DNA of 64,000 nt. Source: Pseudescherichia sp031998825. Its GTDB lineage: Bacteria; Pseudomonadota; Gammaproteobacteria; Enterobacterales; Enterobacteriaceae. Location of the stretch: assembly GCF_031998825.1 (NCBI RefSeq), contig NZ_DAMACX010000001.1, positions 62,001-126,000 of the forward strand. Direction: 5' to 3'. Made by a program: the position numbers and the translations under genes. The first letter of the stretch is position 1. Each line of letters starts with the position of its first letter. Shown here piece by piece: positions 51,242 to 61,125 of the stretch. Under the pieces are notes generated by a model, which was given only the letters and a program-made list of their open reading frames with translations, had not been told where the DNA came from and did not search any database.

Positions 51242-54200
51242 TCAGGCGATGGCGTTCTCCGCCAGCTCCTTCATAAAGTTACTCACCCACTCCATACGGG
51301 TTTTACGCTCGCCCAGCTCCTGCATAAACTTCAGCCGGGTAGGGCCATCGAGGCGGAAGTTCTGCGGCTGCTTTTGCAGCAGACCGATAAGCCAGGCCGG
51401 ATTAACATGATTCTTCTCGGCAAACTCAATCGCACCGCCTTTGTCATTGCTCTCCAGCTTGCGGATGCCCAGCTTCTGCGCCTGCTGACGCAGTCGGGCC
51501 ACCTCAAGCAGCGTTCGGGCAGGATCGGGAAGCAGGCCAAAGCGATCGATCAGCTCAACCTTAATCTCCTCCAGCTCGCTGCTGCTTTTGGCGCTGGCGA
51601 CGCGCTTGTAGAATGACAGGCGAGTATTGACGTCAGGAATATAATCATCCGGCAGCAGGGCAGGCATCCGTAGCTCTACCTCGGTCTGCTGGTTGGTAAG
51701 ATCCTCCAGCGACGGCTCGCGCCCGGCCTTCAGCGCGTCGACGGCGTTCTCCAGCAGCTCCATATAGAGCGAGAAGCCGATGGTCTCCATAGAGCCGCTC
51801 TGATCCTCCCCAAGCAGCTCGCCCGCGCCGCGGATCTCCAGGTCGTGGGTTGCCAGCGCAAAGCCTGCCCCCAGATCCTCCAGGGAGGCGATAGCTTCCA
51901 GACGCTTCTGCGCGTCGGTGGTCATCGCTTTCGGATGCGGGGTCAGCAGCCAGGCGTAGGCCTGGTGATGGGAGCGTCCGACACGACCACGGAGCTGGTG
52001 CAGCTGGGCAAGGCCAAAGTGATCCGCCCGCTCAATGATAATGGTGTTGGCGGTGGGAATGTCGATCCCGGTTTCAATAATGGTGGTACAGACTAGCACG
52101 TTAAAGCGCTGGTGATGGAAGTCGTTCATCACCCGCTCCAGCTCGCGCTCGCGCATCTGGCCGTGGCCGATGGCGATCCGTGCCTCCGGAACCAGCTCTG
52201 CCAGCCGCTGAGCTGCCTTCTGGATGTTCTCCACGTCGTTATAGAGGTAGTAGACCTGGCCCCCGCGCAGGATCTCACGCAGCATCGCCTCGCGTACGAC
52301 CAGGCTATCGTACTCGCGCACGAAGGTTTTCACTGCCAGACGACGGGCGGGCGGCGTGGCGATAATCGACAGATCGCGCATGCCGCTCATCGCCATGTTC
52401 AGGGTCCGCGGGATTGGCGTGGCGGTGAGCGTCAGGATATCGACGTCGGCACGCATTGCCTTGATGCGCTCTTTGTGGCGCACCCCAAAGCGGTGCTCCT
52501 CATCGACGATCAGCAGGCCGAGATCGCGCCACTTCAGATCGCTTTGCAGCAGCTTATGGGTGCCGATCAGAATATCAACCTTGCCCTCTGCCGCATCGGC
52601 GAGCACCTGCGTCTGCTCTTTAGCGCTGCGGAAGCGTGACAGTAGCTCGATGCGTATCGGCCAGTTGGCGAAGCGATCGCGGAAGTTGTCGTAGTGCTGC
52701 TGGGCCAGCAGAGTAGTAGGCACCAGCACTGCGACCTGCTTATGGTTCTCCACCGCCAGGAAGGCGGCGCGCATCGCCACTTCGGTTTTACCGAAGCCCA
52801 CGTCGCCGCACACCAAACGATCCATCGCCAGCGGCTGGCACATGTCGCTGAGGACGGCATTGATCGCCTGGGCCTGGTCCGGCGTAGTTTCAAACGGGAA
52901 GGCGTCGCAGAAGAGCTGATATTGCTCTTTGTCATGCTTAAAGGCGAAGCCGGTTTTGGCCGCGCGCTGGGCGTAGACGTCCAGCAGCTCGGCGGCCACG
53001 TCGCGCACTTTTTCCGCCGCCTTCTGTCGCGCCCGCGTCCAGGCGTCGCTGCCCAGCTTATGCAGCGGCGCATTCTCCTCTGCACCGCCCGCGTAGCGGC
53101 TAATCAGGTGCAGGGACGACACCGGCACGTAGAGCTTGGCATCGTTGGCGTAGGTCAGCATCAGGTATTCACCCTTAATGCCGCCCGCTTCGAGGGTGGT
53201 CATGCCCGCGTAGCGCCCAACCCCGTGTTCCAGATGCACCACCGGCTGGCCAGGGTGCAGCTCGGCAAGGTTGCGGATCAGCGTATCCGGGTTAATGGTC
53301 CGGCGGTTGTCCTGACGACGACGGGCAACGCGCTCGCCCAGCAGATCGCTCTCGCAGATCAGCGCCCGGTTGCGCAGGGTATCGACAAATCCACGCTCGG
53401 CCGCGCCGATCAGCAGGTAGCGCCCGCTGGCGGTGGCTTCATCAAGGCGTAGGATCCGCTTCGGAGCAACCTTAATACGGGCCAGCAGCTCACCCAGCGC
53501 CTCACGGCGACCCTCACTCTCCACGGAGAAGACCACCGGGCCTGTGAAGGACTCCAGGAACTTACGCAGGCTATCCAGAGGCGCTTTCTGCTGGGCCTGG
53601 ATGGCCAGATCCGGCAGCGTCTGGTAGCCAAGGTTGGTATTGGCGGCCTTCTCCGCCAGCTGTTCGGTTTTCAGCTGAATGCGCGGCCAGCGCTTCAGCT
53701 CGGCAAACAGCTCATCGCTGCGCAGCCACAGCGTCTCCGGCGGCAGCAGGGGACGCATTGGATCGACGCCGCGATTCTCGTAACGGGCCTGAGTTTCGCT
53801 CTGGAAACGCACCGCGCTGGCATCGAGATCGCCGGTATTAATCACCAGCGTATTGGCCGGGAAGTAGCTAAACAGCGGCGGCAGCGGCTCGCTGAAAAAC
53901 AGCGGCTGCCAGTACTCGATCCCGGCCGGCAGGGTGCCTTTGCTCACCTGCTGGTAGATATGTTCGGCGTCGCGCTTCACCTCAAAGGTATCGCGCCACT
54001 GGCTGCGGAACAGCTCAATGGCCGCCTTGTCGGTAGGGAACTCGTGAGCAGGCAGGAGGTTGATTGCGTCTACCTCTTCCAGGGTGCGCTGGGTATCGGG
54101 ATCGAATAGCCGCAGGCTGTCGATTTCATCATCAAAGAAGTCGATGCGGTAGGGCTGGGCGCTACCCATTGGGTAGAGATCCAGCAGCGCGCCGCGGGTT

Positions 54201-54688
54201 GCGTATTCGCCATGCTCCATGACCTGGTCAACGTGGCGGTAGCCTGCGGTATCCAGCTGGGCGCGCAGGGCGTCACGGGAGAGGCGCTGACCCTTTTTCA
54301 TCACCAGCGCGTGGCCGTGCAGATAGCTGTGCGGGCAGACGCGCTGCATCAGCGTGTTCACCGGCATGATCAGCACGCCGCGCTGCATAGCGGGCAGCTG
54401 GTAGAGCGTCGAGAGCCGGGAGGAGATGATCTCCTGGTGCGGGGAGAAGCTGTCGTAGGGCAGCGTCTCCCAGTCGGCGAGGTTCATCACCATACTGTCG
54501 GTAAACTGACGGATCTCATCATGCAGGCGCAGCGCGTTTTGCATATCAGGTGCAATCAGCACCACCGGGCCTGCGTGACGCTCAACGATTTCTGCCACTT
54601 CTGTGGCACAGGCGCTGCCTGTAAGCTCACCCAGTTGGCGCTGGTCACCCGCTTTGGCGGGAAGGGAGTAACGGTATTGTTCAGGCAT
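51242..54688 (-). CDS. mfd: Transcription-repair coupling factor
   Basis: Mfd of 1148 aa removes RNA polymerase stalled at lesions and recruits UvrA. Order: UvrB-like N-terminal module (to about 340), RNA-polymerase interacting domain (about 475-545, LEHGVGRYAGMTTLEAGGIK), the RecG-like translocase with Walker A GDVGFGKTEVAMRA, DEEHRFGVRHK, LTATPIPRTLNMAMSG and the TRG region, and C-terminal D7 domain. Full length; no damage seen. Confidence 0.97.
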   Translation of the reverse strand: MPEQYRYSLPAKAGDQRQLGELTGSACATEVAEIVERHAGPVVLIAPDMQNALRLHDEIRQFTDSMVMNLADWETLPYDSFSPHQEIISSRLSTLYQLPAMQRGVLIMPVNTLMQRVCPHSYLHGHALVMKKGQRLSRDALRAQLDTAGYRHVDQVMEHGEYATRGALLDLYPMGSAQPYRIDFFDDEIDSLRLFDPDTQRTLEEVDAINLLPAHEFPTDKAAIELFRSQWRDTFEVKRDAEHIYQQVSKGTLPAGIEYWQPLFFSEPLPPLFSYFPANTLVINTGDLDASAVRFQSETQARYENRGVDPMRPLLPPETLWLRSDELFAELKRWPRIQLKTEQLAEKAANTNLGYQTLPDLAIQAQQKAPLDSLRKFLESFTGPVVFSVESEGRREALGELLARIKVAPKRILRLDEATASGRYLLIGAAERGFVDTLRNRALICESDLLGERVARRRQDNRRTINPDTLIRNLAELHPGQPVVHLEHGVGRYAGMTTLEAGGIKGEYLMLTYANDAKLYVPVSSLHLISRYAGGAEENAPLHKLGSDAWTRARQKAAEKVRDVAAELLDVYAQRAAKTGFAFKHDKEQYQLFCDAFPFETTPDQAQAINAVLSDMCQPLAMDRLVCGDVGFGKTEVAMRAAFLAVENHKQVAVLVPTTLLAQQHYDNFRDRFANWPIRIELLSRFRSAKEQTQVLADAAEGKVDILIGTHKLLQSDLKWRDLGLLIVDEEHRFGVRHKERIKAMRADVDILTLTATPIPRTLNMAMSGMRDLSIIATPPARRLAVKTFVREYDSLVVREAMLREILRGGQVYYLYNDVENIQKAAQRLAELVPEARIAIGHGQMRERELERVMNDFHHQRFNVLVCTTIIETGIDIPTANTIIIERADHFGLAQLHQLRGRVGRSHHQAYAWLLTPHPKAMTTDAQKRLEAIASLEDLGAGFALATHDLEIRGAGELLGEDQSGSMETIGFSLYMELLENAVDALKAGREPSLEDLTNQQTEVELRMPALLPDDYIPDVNTRLSFYKRVASAKSSSELEEIKVELIDRFGLLPDPARTLLEVARLRQQAQKLGIRKLESNDKGGAIEFAEKNHVNPAWLIGLLQKQPQNFRLDGPTRLKFMQELGERKTRMEWVSNFMKELAENAIA

Positions 54689-54797
54689 AGCGAATATCGG
54701 GATCTCATGGGTTTATGCCCCCTAATATGGGGGCATATCACTGATACACAATGCAGTTTATTATCCTTAATCCTTCAATAGTAGCAAAGTTGCGCCA

Positions 54798-55871
54798 TTA
54801 GCGGGTGGCAGGGTCCAGACGCAGCTTCTCCGGCGGTGAAAAAAGCACGTCGCCAAACAGGCGCACGGAGAGGCGGCGGATGGCCAGGCCCACCAGGGTA
54901 CAGACCAGCAGACTCAGAATGGGGTAGACCAGCAGCAGGCCCAGCTCCAGCGTTGGCGAGAGCACGCCCTGGCGAAACAGCGGCAGCAGGGCAAGGCTGC
55001 TGCCTTCGATCAAAATGCGGTGAGTGGTGTAGATGGCGATAGTGTTGGAGCCAATCACGTTCAGGAGCCGATCCTCGCCGGGGGTAAAGCGCTGCTCCAG
55101 CCGCCAGAAGAGGGACATGATCAGCCAAGCCGACAGCAGCGAGAGCAGCACCGGCACGTTACAGAACCAGAGGGCCACCGCCACCAGCAGGGCAGGCACC
55201 AGGGGTAAAATTTGCCGGCGCAGGGGAATGTTTTGCAGCCAGCCCATAATGGTCACGCCGCACCAGGCGCCGAGAGCGTAGTAGATGACGTTACGCACCA
55301 CGCTGTTCATCCCCCACCAGGGGAGCGGCAGGAAGTTGATTGCCACCGAAGCCAGCAGCATCAGCACCAGTGCGGGACGCTTCCAGCGGCTGAGGAGTTT
55401 GCATACCACGAAGTAGATCAGCAGGGCGTAGAGGTACCACAGGCTGGTGCTGGCGGTCAGCATGCCGTGCAGAAACTCGCTCAACGAGTCGGCGTAGGCG
55501 GCGTTAGCCGACTGGCTCAGGTCGCGCTCCGGAGCCAGCCAGCGGTTGAGAAGACCGATCCCCTGCCACTGTAAAACGCCCCACAGGGCCAGCACGTAGA
55601 AGATCGACCATAGCCGTTTGTCGATGCAGCTTTTCCACTCGACCTCGTTAATATAGCGGCGGATCAGGTAGCCGGAGATAAAGAAAAAGACCGGCATGCG
55701 GAAAGGAGCAAGGTAGAGATTCATATAGAGCCAGCATTTGGCAAGCAGGCCGGAGAGCGGGTGTTGCAGCCCTTCAAGATGGGGATAAAAGGTGATCACC
55801 GAGTGGTAGATAACGACCAGGCAAATGCATAACCCTTTGATCTGGTTAATCCACAATGCTTTTTGCTTCAT
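54798..55871 (-). CDS. ycfT: Acyltransferase-3 family inner-membrane protein YcfT
   Basis: A membrane protein of 357 aa with about ten hydrophobic segments. N-terminus INQIKGLCICLVVIYHSVI carries the conserved His of acyltransferase family 3; MPVFFFISGYLIRR is the second signature. These enzymes O-acylate sugars or peptides at the cytoplasmic membrane; the acceptor for YcfT is unknown. Located between mfd and lolC as in E. coli, divergent from lolC. Confidence 0.92.
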   Translation of the reverse strand: MKQKALWINQIKGLCICLVVIYHSVITFYPHLEGLQHPLSGLLAKCWLYMNLYLAPFRMPVFFFISGYLIRRYINEVEWKSCIDKRLWSIFYVLALWGVLQWQGIGLLNRWLAPERDLSQSANAAYADSLSEFLHGMLTASTSLWYLYALLIYFVVCKLLSRWKRPALVLMLLASVAINFLPLPWWGMNSVVRNVIYYALGAWCGVTIMGWLQNIPLRRQILPLVPALLVAVALWFCNVPVLLSLLSAWLIMSLFWRLEQRFTPGEDRLLNVIGSNTIAIYTTHRILIEGSSLALLPLFRQGVLSPTLELGLLLVYPILSLLVCTLVGLAIRRLSVRLFGDVLFSPPEKLRLDPATR

Positions 55872-56149
55872 TATTAATACGCCCGTGTTGCAATAAATTT
55901 CGGCGTTAATAGTGGTGAGAGTGGGCGAGGCTGTAATCGGTAACGCTCTGGATTTGCCCCGTTATCGGAAGTTTTCGGAAAAAGGCGATGCCCGCCATGC
56001 GCGGCATGGTCGATAAACTCTGCTTTAGCAAGTTGATTTTGAACAATTTTTTATCCTAATCCCCGATAATTCTTAGCGCATAAGCGATTTACCATCCCCG
56101 GTTTCGCTTATATACTCGTGAGTCTGCTCATCGCAACCAGACGGATGTT
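55872..56149. promoter_or_regulatory. Divergent ycfT/lolC intergenic region
   Basis: 278 bp without a gene. It must hold the promoters for leftward ycfT and the rightward lolCDE operon. A GCCATGCGCGGCATGG palindrome lies around 55992-56007. No specific operator was identified. Confidence 0.5.
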
Positions 56150-57349
56150 ATGTATCAACCTGTCGCACTATTCATAGGCCTGCGCTATATGCGCGGGCGT
56201 GCAGCGGACCGCTTCGGTCGCTTTGTCTCCTGGCTCTCCACCATTGGCATTACGCTCGGCGTGATGGCGCTGGTGACCGTGCTGTCGGTGATGAACGGCT
56301 TCGAGCGCGAGCTGCAAAACAACATTCTGGGGCTGATGCCGCAGGCGGTTCTCTCCTCGGCCAATGGCTCACTCAACCCACAGCAGCTGCCAGCCAGCGC
56401 CGCGAAACTCCAGGGCGTCAGCCGCGTTGCGCCGTTGACCACCGGCGACGTGGTGTTACAGAGCGCGCGCAGCGTCTCGGTGGGGGTGATGCTCGGCATC
56501 GATCCCGCCCAAAAGGATCCGCTCACGCCGTACCTGGTGAACGTCAAGCAGACCGATCTGCAGCCGGGCAAATATAACGTGATCCTCGGCGAGCAGCTGG
56601 CCGGGCAGCTGGGCGTTAACCGCGGCGATCGGCTGCGGGTGATGGTGCCCTCCGCCAGCCAGTTCACGCCAATGGGCCGCCTGCCGAGCCAGCGACTCTT
56701 TACCGTGATCGGCACCTTTGCCGCCAACAGCGAAGTCGATGGCTACCAGATGCTGGTCAACATTCAGGACGCGTCACGCCTGATGCGCTACCCGGCGGGC
56801 AACATTACCGGCTGGCGGCTATGGCTCAACGAGCCGCTGAAGGTGGACGAACTCAGCCAGCAAGCGCTGCCGGACGGCACCAGGTGGCAGGACTGGCGCG
56901 ATCGCAAAGGCGAGCTGTTCCAGGCCGTGCGCATGGAGAAGAACATGATGGGCCTGCTGCTGAGCCTGATCGTCGCCGTGGCCGCCTTCAACATCATCAC
57001 CTCGCTGGGGCTGATGGTGATGGAGAAGCAGGGCGAAGTGGCGATCCTGCAAACCCAGGGGCTGACGCCGCGCCAGATCATGGCGGTCTTTATGGTGCAG
57101 GGGGCCAGCGCGGGGATTATCGGCGCGCTGCTCGGGGCCGTTCTGGGGGCGCTGCTGGCGAGCCAGCTTAACAATCTGATGCCGATCATTGGCGCGCTGC
57201 TGGACGGCGCGGCGCTGCCGGTGGCCATTGAGCCGCTGCAGGTCATTATTATTGCGCTGGTGGCGATGGCCATCGCGCTGCTCTCTACGCTCTATCCCTC
57301 ATGGCGCGCCGCCGCCACCCAACCCGCTGAGGCTTTACGTTATGAATAA
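56150..57349 (+). CDS. lolC: Lipoprotein-releasing ABC transporter membrane subunit LolC
   Basis: A subunit of 399 aa of LolCDE, which extracts outer-membrane lipoproteins from the inner membrane and passes them to LolA. N-terminal TM (SWLSTIGITLGVMALVTVLSVMNGFERELQ in the usual place), periplasmic MacB-like domain (about 45-265), and three C-terminal TMs with the FtsX-type signature (VMEKQGEVAILQTQGLTPRQIM). Overlaps lolD by 8 bp. Confidence 0.97.
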   Translation: MYQPVALFIGLRYMRGRAADRFGRFVSWLSTIGITLGVMALVTVLSVMNGFERELQNNILGLMPQAVLSSANGSLNPQQLPASAAKLQGVSRVAPLTTGDVVLQSARSVSVGVMLGIDPAQKDPLTPYLVNVKQTDLQPGKYNVILGEQLAGQLGVNRGDRLRVMVPSASQFTPMGRLPSQRLFTVIGTFAANSEVDGYQMLVNIQDASRLMRYPAGNITGWRLWLNEPLKVDELSQQALPDGTRWQDWRDRKGELFQAVRMEKNMMGLLLSLIVAVAAFNIITSLGLMVMEKQGEVAILQTQGLTPRQIMAVFMVQGASAGIIGALLGAVLGALLASQLNNLMPIIGALLDGAALPVAIEPLQVIIIALVAMAIALLSTLYPSWRAAATQPAEALRYE

Positions 57350-58043
57350 GATCCTGTTGCAATGCGACAACCTGTGCAAACGCTATCAGGAAGGGAACGT
57401 GCAGACCGACGTGCTGCACGATGTCAGCTTTAGCGTGAACGAAGGCGAAACCGTGGCGATTGTCGGCAGCTCCGGCTCCGGTAAGAGTACGCTGCTGCAC
57501 CTGCTGGGGGGGCTGGATACGCCCACCTCCGGCGATGTGATTTTTGGCGATCGCCATCTAAGCCAGCTCTCCTCGACGGCGAAAGCCGAACTGCGCAACC
57601 GCGAGCTGGGCTTTATCTACCAGTTCCACCACCTGCTGCCGGACTTTACCGCCCAGGAGAACGTCGCCATGCCGCTGCTGATTGGCAAGCATAAACCGGC
57701 GGAGATTACCCAGCGGGCGCGGGATATGCTTCAGGCGGTGGGCCTGCTGCACCGGGCGAATCACCGTCCGTCAGAGCTCTCCGGCGGCGAGCGGCAGCGC
57801 GTGGCCATTGCCCGGGCGCTGGTGAACAACCCACGCCTGGTGCTGGCGGATGAGCCCACCGGTAACCTCGACGCGCGCAACGCCGACGCGATCTTTGCCC
57901 TGCTCGGCGAGCTGAACGCGTCCCAGGGAACGGCGTTTCTGGTGGTCACCCACGATCTGCAGCTGGCAAAACGCATGAGCCGCCAGATGGAGATGCGCGA
58001 CGGCCACCTGAGCGCGGAGATGACGCTGATGGGGGCGCAGTAA
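57342..58043 (+). CDS. lolD: Lipoprotein-releasing ABC transporter ATPase LolD
   Basis: An ATPase of 233 aa. Walker A GSSGSGKSTLLHLLGG, signature LSGGERQRVAIARAL, Walker B LVLADEPTGNLD and the H-loop VVTHD are intact; FIYQFHHLLPDFTAQENVAMP is the Lol-specific Q-loop region. The ATG at 57342 overlaps lolC and matches the family N-terminus; the earlier in-frame start lies inside lolC and is rejected. One base overlaps lolE. Confidence 0.97.
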   Translation: MNKILLQCDNLCKRYQEGNVQTDVLHDVSFSVNEGETVAIVGSSGSGKSTLLHLLGGLDTPTSGDVIFGDRHLSQLSSTAKAELRNRELGFIYQFHHLLPDFTAQENVAMPLLIGKHKPAEITQRARDMLQAVGLLHRANHRPSELSGGERQRVAIARALVNNPRLVLADEPTGNLDARNADAIFALLGELNASQGTAFLVVTHDLQLAKRMSRQMEMRDGHLSAEMTLMGAQ

Positions 58044-59287
58044 TGGCTTCACCTCTGTCGTTACTTCTTGCCCTGCGCTTTAGCCGTGGCCGTCGGCGCG
58101 GCGGCATGGTATCGCTGATCTCGGTGATCTCTACCATCGGCATTGCGCTAGGGGTGGCGGTGCTGATCGTCGGCCTGAGCGCCATGAACGGCTTTGAGCG
58201 CGAGTTGAATAACCGCATCCTCGCGGTAGTGCCTCACGGCGAGATCGAGCCGGTCAACCAGCCGTGGAGCAACTGGCGCGAGGCGCTGAGCAAGGTTGAG
58301 AAGGTGGCGGGGATTGAAGCCGCCGCGCCCTATATCAACTTCACCGGACTGGTAGAGAGCGGGGTAAACCTGCGCGCTATCCAGGTGAAAGGGGTCGATC
58401 CGCAGCAGGAGACCCGCCTGAGCGCGCTGCCGCACTATGTGCAGAATAATGCCTGGGCCAGCTTCAAGGCGGGCGAGCAGCAGGTGATCCTCGGCAAAGG
58501 CGTCGCCGAGGCGCTGAAGGTCAAGCAGGGCGACTGGGTGTCGGTCATGATCCCTAACGCCAGCGCTGACCATAAGCTACAGCAGCCGAAGCGCGTCAGG
58601 CTGCACGTCAGCGGAATTTTGCAGCTTAGCGGCCAGCTCGATCACAGTTTTGCCATGATCCCAATGCAGGATGCTCAGCAGTATCTGGAGATGAACGACG
58701 GCGTGACCGGGATTGCCATCAAGGTCAACGACGTCTTTAACGCCAATAAGCTGGTGCGCGATGCCGGCAGCGTGACCGACAGCTACGTCTACATCAAGAG
58801 CTGGATTGGCACCTACGGCTACATGTATCGCGATATCCAGATGATCCGCGCCATTATGTATCTGGCGATGGTGCTGGTGATCGGCGTGGCCTGCTTTAAC
58901 ATTGTCTCCACCCTGGTAATGGCGGTGAAGGACAAGAGCGGCGATATCGCCGTGCTGCGTACCCTCGGGGCGAAAGATGGACTTATCCGCGCGGTCTTCG
59001 TCTGGTATGGTCTGCTGGCCGGACTGTTCGGCAGCGTGGCGGGCGTGGTAATCGGCGTCGTAGTTGCTCTCCAGCTGACGCCGATTATCAACGGCCTTGA
59101 GACGCTGATCGGCCATCAGTTCCTGTCAGGGGATATCTACTTTATCGATTTCCTGCCGTCAGAGCTGCACGCGCTCGACGTGGTCTACGTGCTGGTGACC
59201 GCTCTGGTGCTGAGCCTGCTGGCGAGCTGGTATCCCGCCAGACGCGCCAGCAATATCGATCCGGCCCGAGTTTTAAGCGGGCAGTAG
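58043..59287 (+). CDS. lolE: Lipoprotein-releasing ABC transporter membrane subunit LolE
   Basis: A subunit of 414 aa, paralogue of LolC and its partner in the heterodimeric membrane part. FSRGRRRGGMVSLISVISTIG at the first TM, ALGVAVLIVGLSAMNGFEREL, periplasmic domain, then AVKDKSGDIAVLRTLGAKDGL and two more TMs. The last codons fall in the first copy of a 16-bp tandem repeat (see 59272). Confidence 0.97.
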   Translation: MASPLSLLLALRFSRGRRRGGMVSLISVISTIGIALGVAVLIVGLSAMNGFERELNNRILAVVPHGEIEPVNQPWSNWREALSKVEKVAGIEAAAPYINFTGLVESGVNLRAIQVKGVDPQQETRLSALPHYVQNNAWASFKAGEQQVILGKGVAEALKVKQGDWVSVMIPNASADHKLQQPKRVRLHVSGILQLSGQLDHSFAMIPMQDAQQYLEMNDGVTGIAIKVNDVFNANKLVRDAGSVTDSYVYIKSWIGTYGYMYRDIQMIRAIMYLAMVLVIGVACFNIVSTLVMAVKDKSGDIAVLRTLGAKDGLIRAVFVWYGLLAGLFGSVAGVVIGVVVALQLTPIINGLETLIGHQFLSGDIYFIDFLPSELHALDVVYVLVTALVLSLLASWYPARRASNIDPARVLSGQ

Positions 59288-59335
59288 TTTGAGCAGGCAG
59301 TAGTTTGAGCAGGTAATCGTTTGAGCGGCCAGTAA
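59272..59335 (+). repeat. Four 16-bp tandem repeats across the lolE stop
   Basis: Units TTTAAGCGGGCAGTAG, TTTGAGCAGGCAGTAG, TTTGAGCAGGTAATCG and TTTGAGCGGCCAGTAA in a row. The first unit encodes the last residues and stop of lolE. Confidence 0.9.
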
Positions 59336-59347
59336 CAAGGAGTGGCG

Positions 59348-60259
59348 ATGTATTACGGGCTGGACATTGGCGGGAGTAAAATTGCGCTGGGTGTATTCGA
59401 CAGCGAGCGAAAGCTACAGTGGGAGCGGCGCATCGCCACGCCCCATGAGAGCTACAGCGCCTTTTTAGACGCCATCGCCGGGCTGGTACACGACGCCGAC
59501 GCCCGCACGGGTGAAAAAGGTTCGGTGGGCATCGGCACTCCTGGCGTGCCGGTTACCGCTAACGGCACGCTCTACGCGGCAAATCTTCCTGCCGCCAGCG
59601 GCAGGGCGCTGCGGGCCGATCTCTGCGCCCTGCTGGGACGCGAGGTACGCCTCGATAACGACGCCAACTGCTTTGCTCTCTCGGAGGCCTGGGACGATGA
59701 GTTCGCCCGCTATCCGCTGGTGATGGGTCTGATCCTCGGCACCGGCGTCGGCGGTGGGCTGGTGTTTAACGGCAGAACGATTCCCGGTCACAGCTATATT
59801 ACCGGTGAGTTTGGTCATATTCGCCTACCCGTCGATGCCCTTGAGATCCTCGGGCGTGATATTCCGCTTATCCGCTGCGGCTGCGGCCAGCTGGGCTGCA
59901 TTGAAAACTATCTTTCAGGCCACGGCTTTGCATGGCTCTACAATCACTTCTACGATCAATCTCTGAACGCACCTGAAATAGTCGCTCTATGGGAACAGGG
60001 TGATGAGAGGGCGCTGGCGCATGTGGCTCGCTACGTTGAGCTGCTGGCCACCAGCCTGGGGACGATTTTGACCATCGTAGATCCGGATCTGCTGGTGATC
60101 GGCGGCGGGCTGTCAAACTTCGCCGCGCTGACCACGCTGTTGTCCGACCGTTTGCCGCTGCGTCTGCTGCCGGTTGCCCGGGTACCGCGCATTGAACGGG
60201 CCCGGTACGGCGACGCGGGCGGCATGCGTGGCGCAGCCTTCCTCCATCTCACCGATTAA
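59348..60259 (+). CDS. nagK: N-acetyl-D-glucosamine kinase
   Basis: ROK-family kinase of 303 aa that phosphorylates GlcNAc released during murein recycling. GLDIGGSKIALGVFD (phosphate-binding strand), DNDANCFALSEAWDD (catalytic Asp), GTGVGGGLVFNG, and the zinc site HIRLP...CGCGQLGCIENYLSG. The ATG at 59348 with AAGGAG is chosen; a GTG 6 bp earlier is rejected. Confidence 0.96.
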   Translation: MYYGLDIGGSKIALGVFDSERKLQWERRIATPHESYSAFLDAIAGLVHDADARTGEKGSVGIGTPGVPVTANGTLYAANLPAASGRALRADLCALLGREVRLDNDANCFALSEAWDDEFARYPLVMGLILGTGVGGGLVFNGRTIPGHSYITGEFGHIRLPVDALEILGRDIPLIRCGCGQLGCIENYLSGHGFAWLYNHFYDQSLNAPEIVALWEQGDERALAHVARYVELLATSLGTILTIVDPDLLVIGGGLSNFAALTTLLSDRLPLRLLPVARVPRIERARYGDAGGMRGAAFLHLTD

Positions 60260-60274
60260 GCACAAGAGGCCGAT

Positions 60275-61096
60275 ATGCAGTCGCGTCGTTTTAGCCGACT
60301 AAGCCGTTTTCGCCGCAACAAACGCCGTTTGCGCGAGCGTCTACGCCAGCGCATCTTTTTCAGAGACAGAGTGGTACCCGAAGTGATGGAAAAACCAAGA
60401 GTGGTCGTTTTGACCGGGGCGGGGATCTCCGCCGAATCGGGCATTCGTACCTTCCGCGCCGCCGACGGGCTGTGGGAGGAGCACCATGTAGAGGACGTTG
60501 CCACGCCGGAGGGGTTTGCCCGTAACCCAGAGCTGGTGCAGTCGTTCTATAACGCGCGCCGCCGCCAGCTCCAGCAGCCGGAGATTGCGCCTAACGCCGC
60601 GCATCTGGCGCTGGCTAAGCTGGAAGAGGCGCTTGGAGATCGCTTTCTGCTGATCACCCAGAATATCGATAACCTGCACGAGCGGGCAGGTAATAACAAT
60701 GTGCTGCATATGCACGGCGAGCTGCTGAAGGTGCGCTGCGCCTCAAGTGGCCAGGTGCTGGAGTGGACGGGCGATGTTACGCAGGAAGACAAATGTCACT
60801 GCTGCCAGTTCCCGTCGGCGCTGCGCCCGCATGTGGTCTGGTTTGGTGAGATGCCCCTGGGCATGGACGAGATCTACAGCGCGCTGGCGCTGGCGGATCT
60901 GTTTATCGCCATCGGCACCTCCGGACACGTCTATCCCGCCGCCGGTTTTGTGCATGAGGCGAAGCTACAGGGGGCGCATACCGTCGAGCTTAACCTCGAA
61001 CCGAGCCAGGTAGGCAGCGAGTTCGAAGAGAAGCACTACGGGCTGGCGAGCCAGGTGGTGCCGGAGTTTGTTGATCGGCTGCTGAAAGGGCTGTGA
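60275..61096 (+). CDS. cobB: NAD-dependent protein deacylase (sirtuin)
   Basis: CobB sirtuin, 273 aa in its long form, deacetylating and desuccinylating proteins such as acetyl-CoA synthetase. TGAGISAESGIRTFR, TQNIDNLHERAG, HMHGELLKVRC, a zinc pair CHCC (the usual CPYC-type second pair is CH-CC) and GTSGHVYPAAGF. A very basic 37-residue N-terminal extension (RRFSRLSRFRRNKRRLRERL) precedes Met38 at 60386; as known for Salmonella, a short form probably starts there. Confidence 0.95.
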   Translation: MQSRRFSRLSRFRRNKRRLRERLRQRIFFRDRVVPEVMEKPRVVVLTGAGISAESGIRTFRAADGLWEEHHVEDVATPEGFARNPELVQSFYNARRRQLQQPEIAPNAAHLALAKLEEALGDRFLLITQNIDNLHERAGNNNVLHMHGELLKVRCASSGQVLEWTGDVTQEDKCHCCQFPSALRPHVVWFGEMPLGMDEIYSALALADLFIAIGTSGHVYPAAGFVHEAKLQGAHTVELNLEPSQVGSEFEEKHYGLASQVVPEFVDRLLKGL

Positions 61097-61125
61097 TCCC
61101 CTGTGGGATCGCAGCATCGTCTCTT

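Noticed and set aside
59272..59335. Tandem repeats as a CRISPR remnant
   Set aside because: Units are contiguous with no spacers and one lies in coding sequence.
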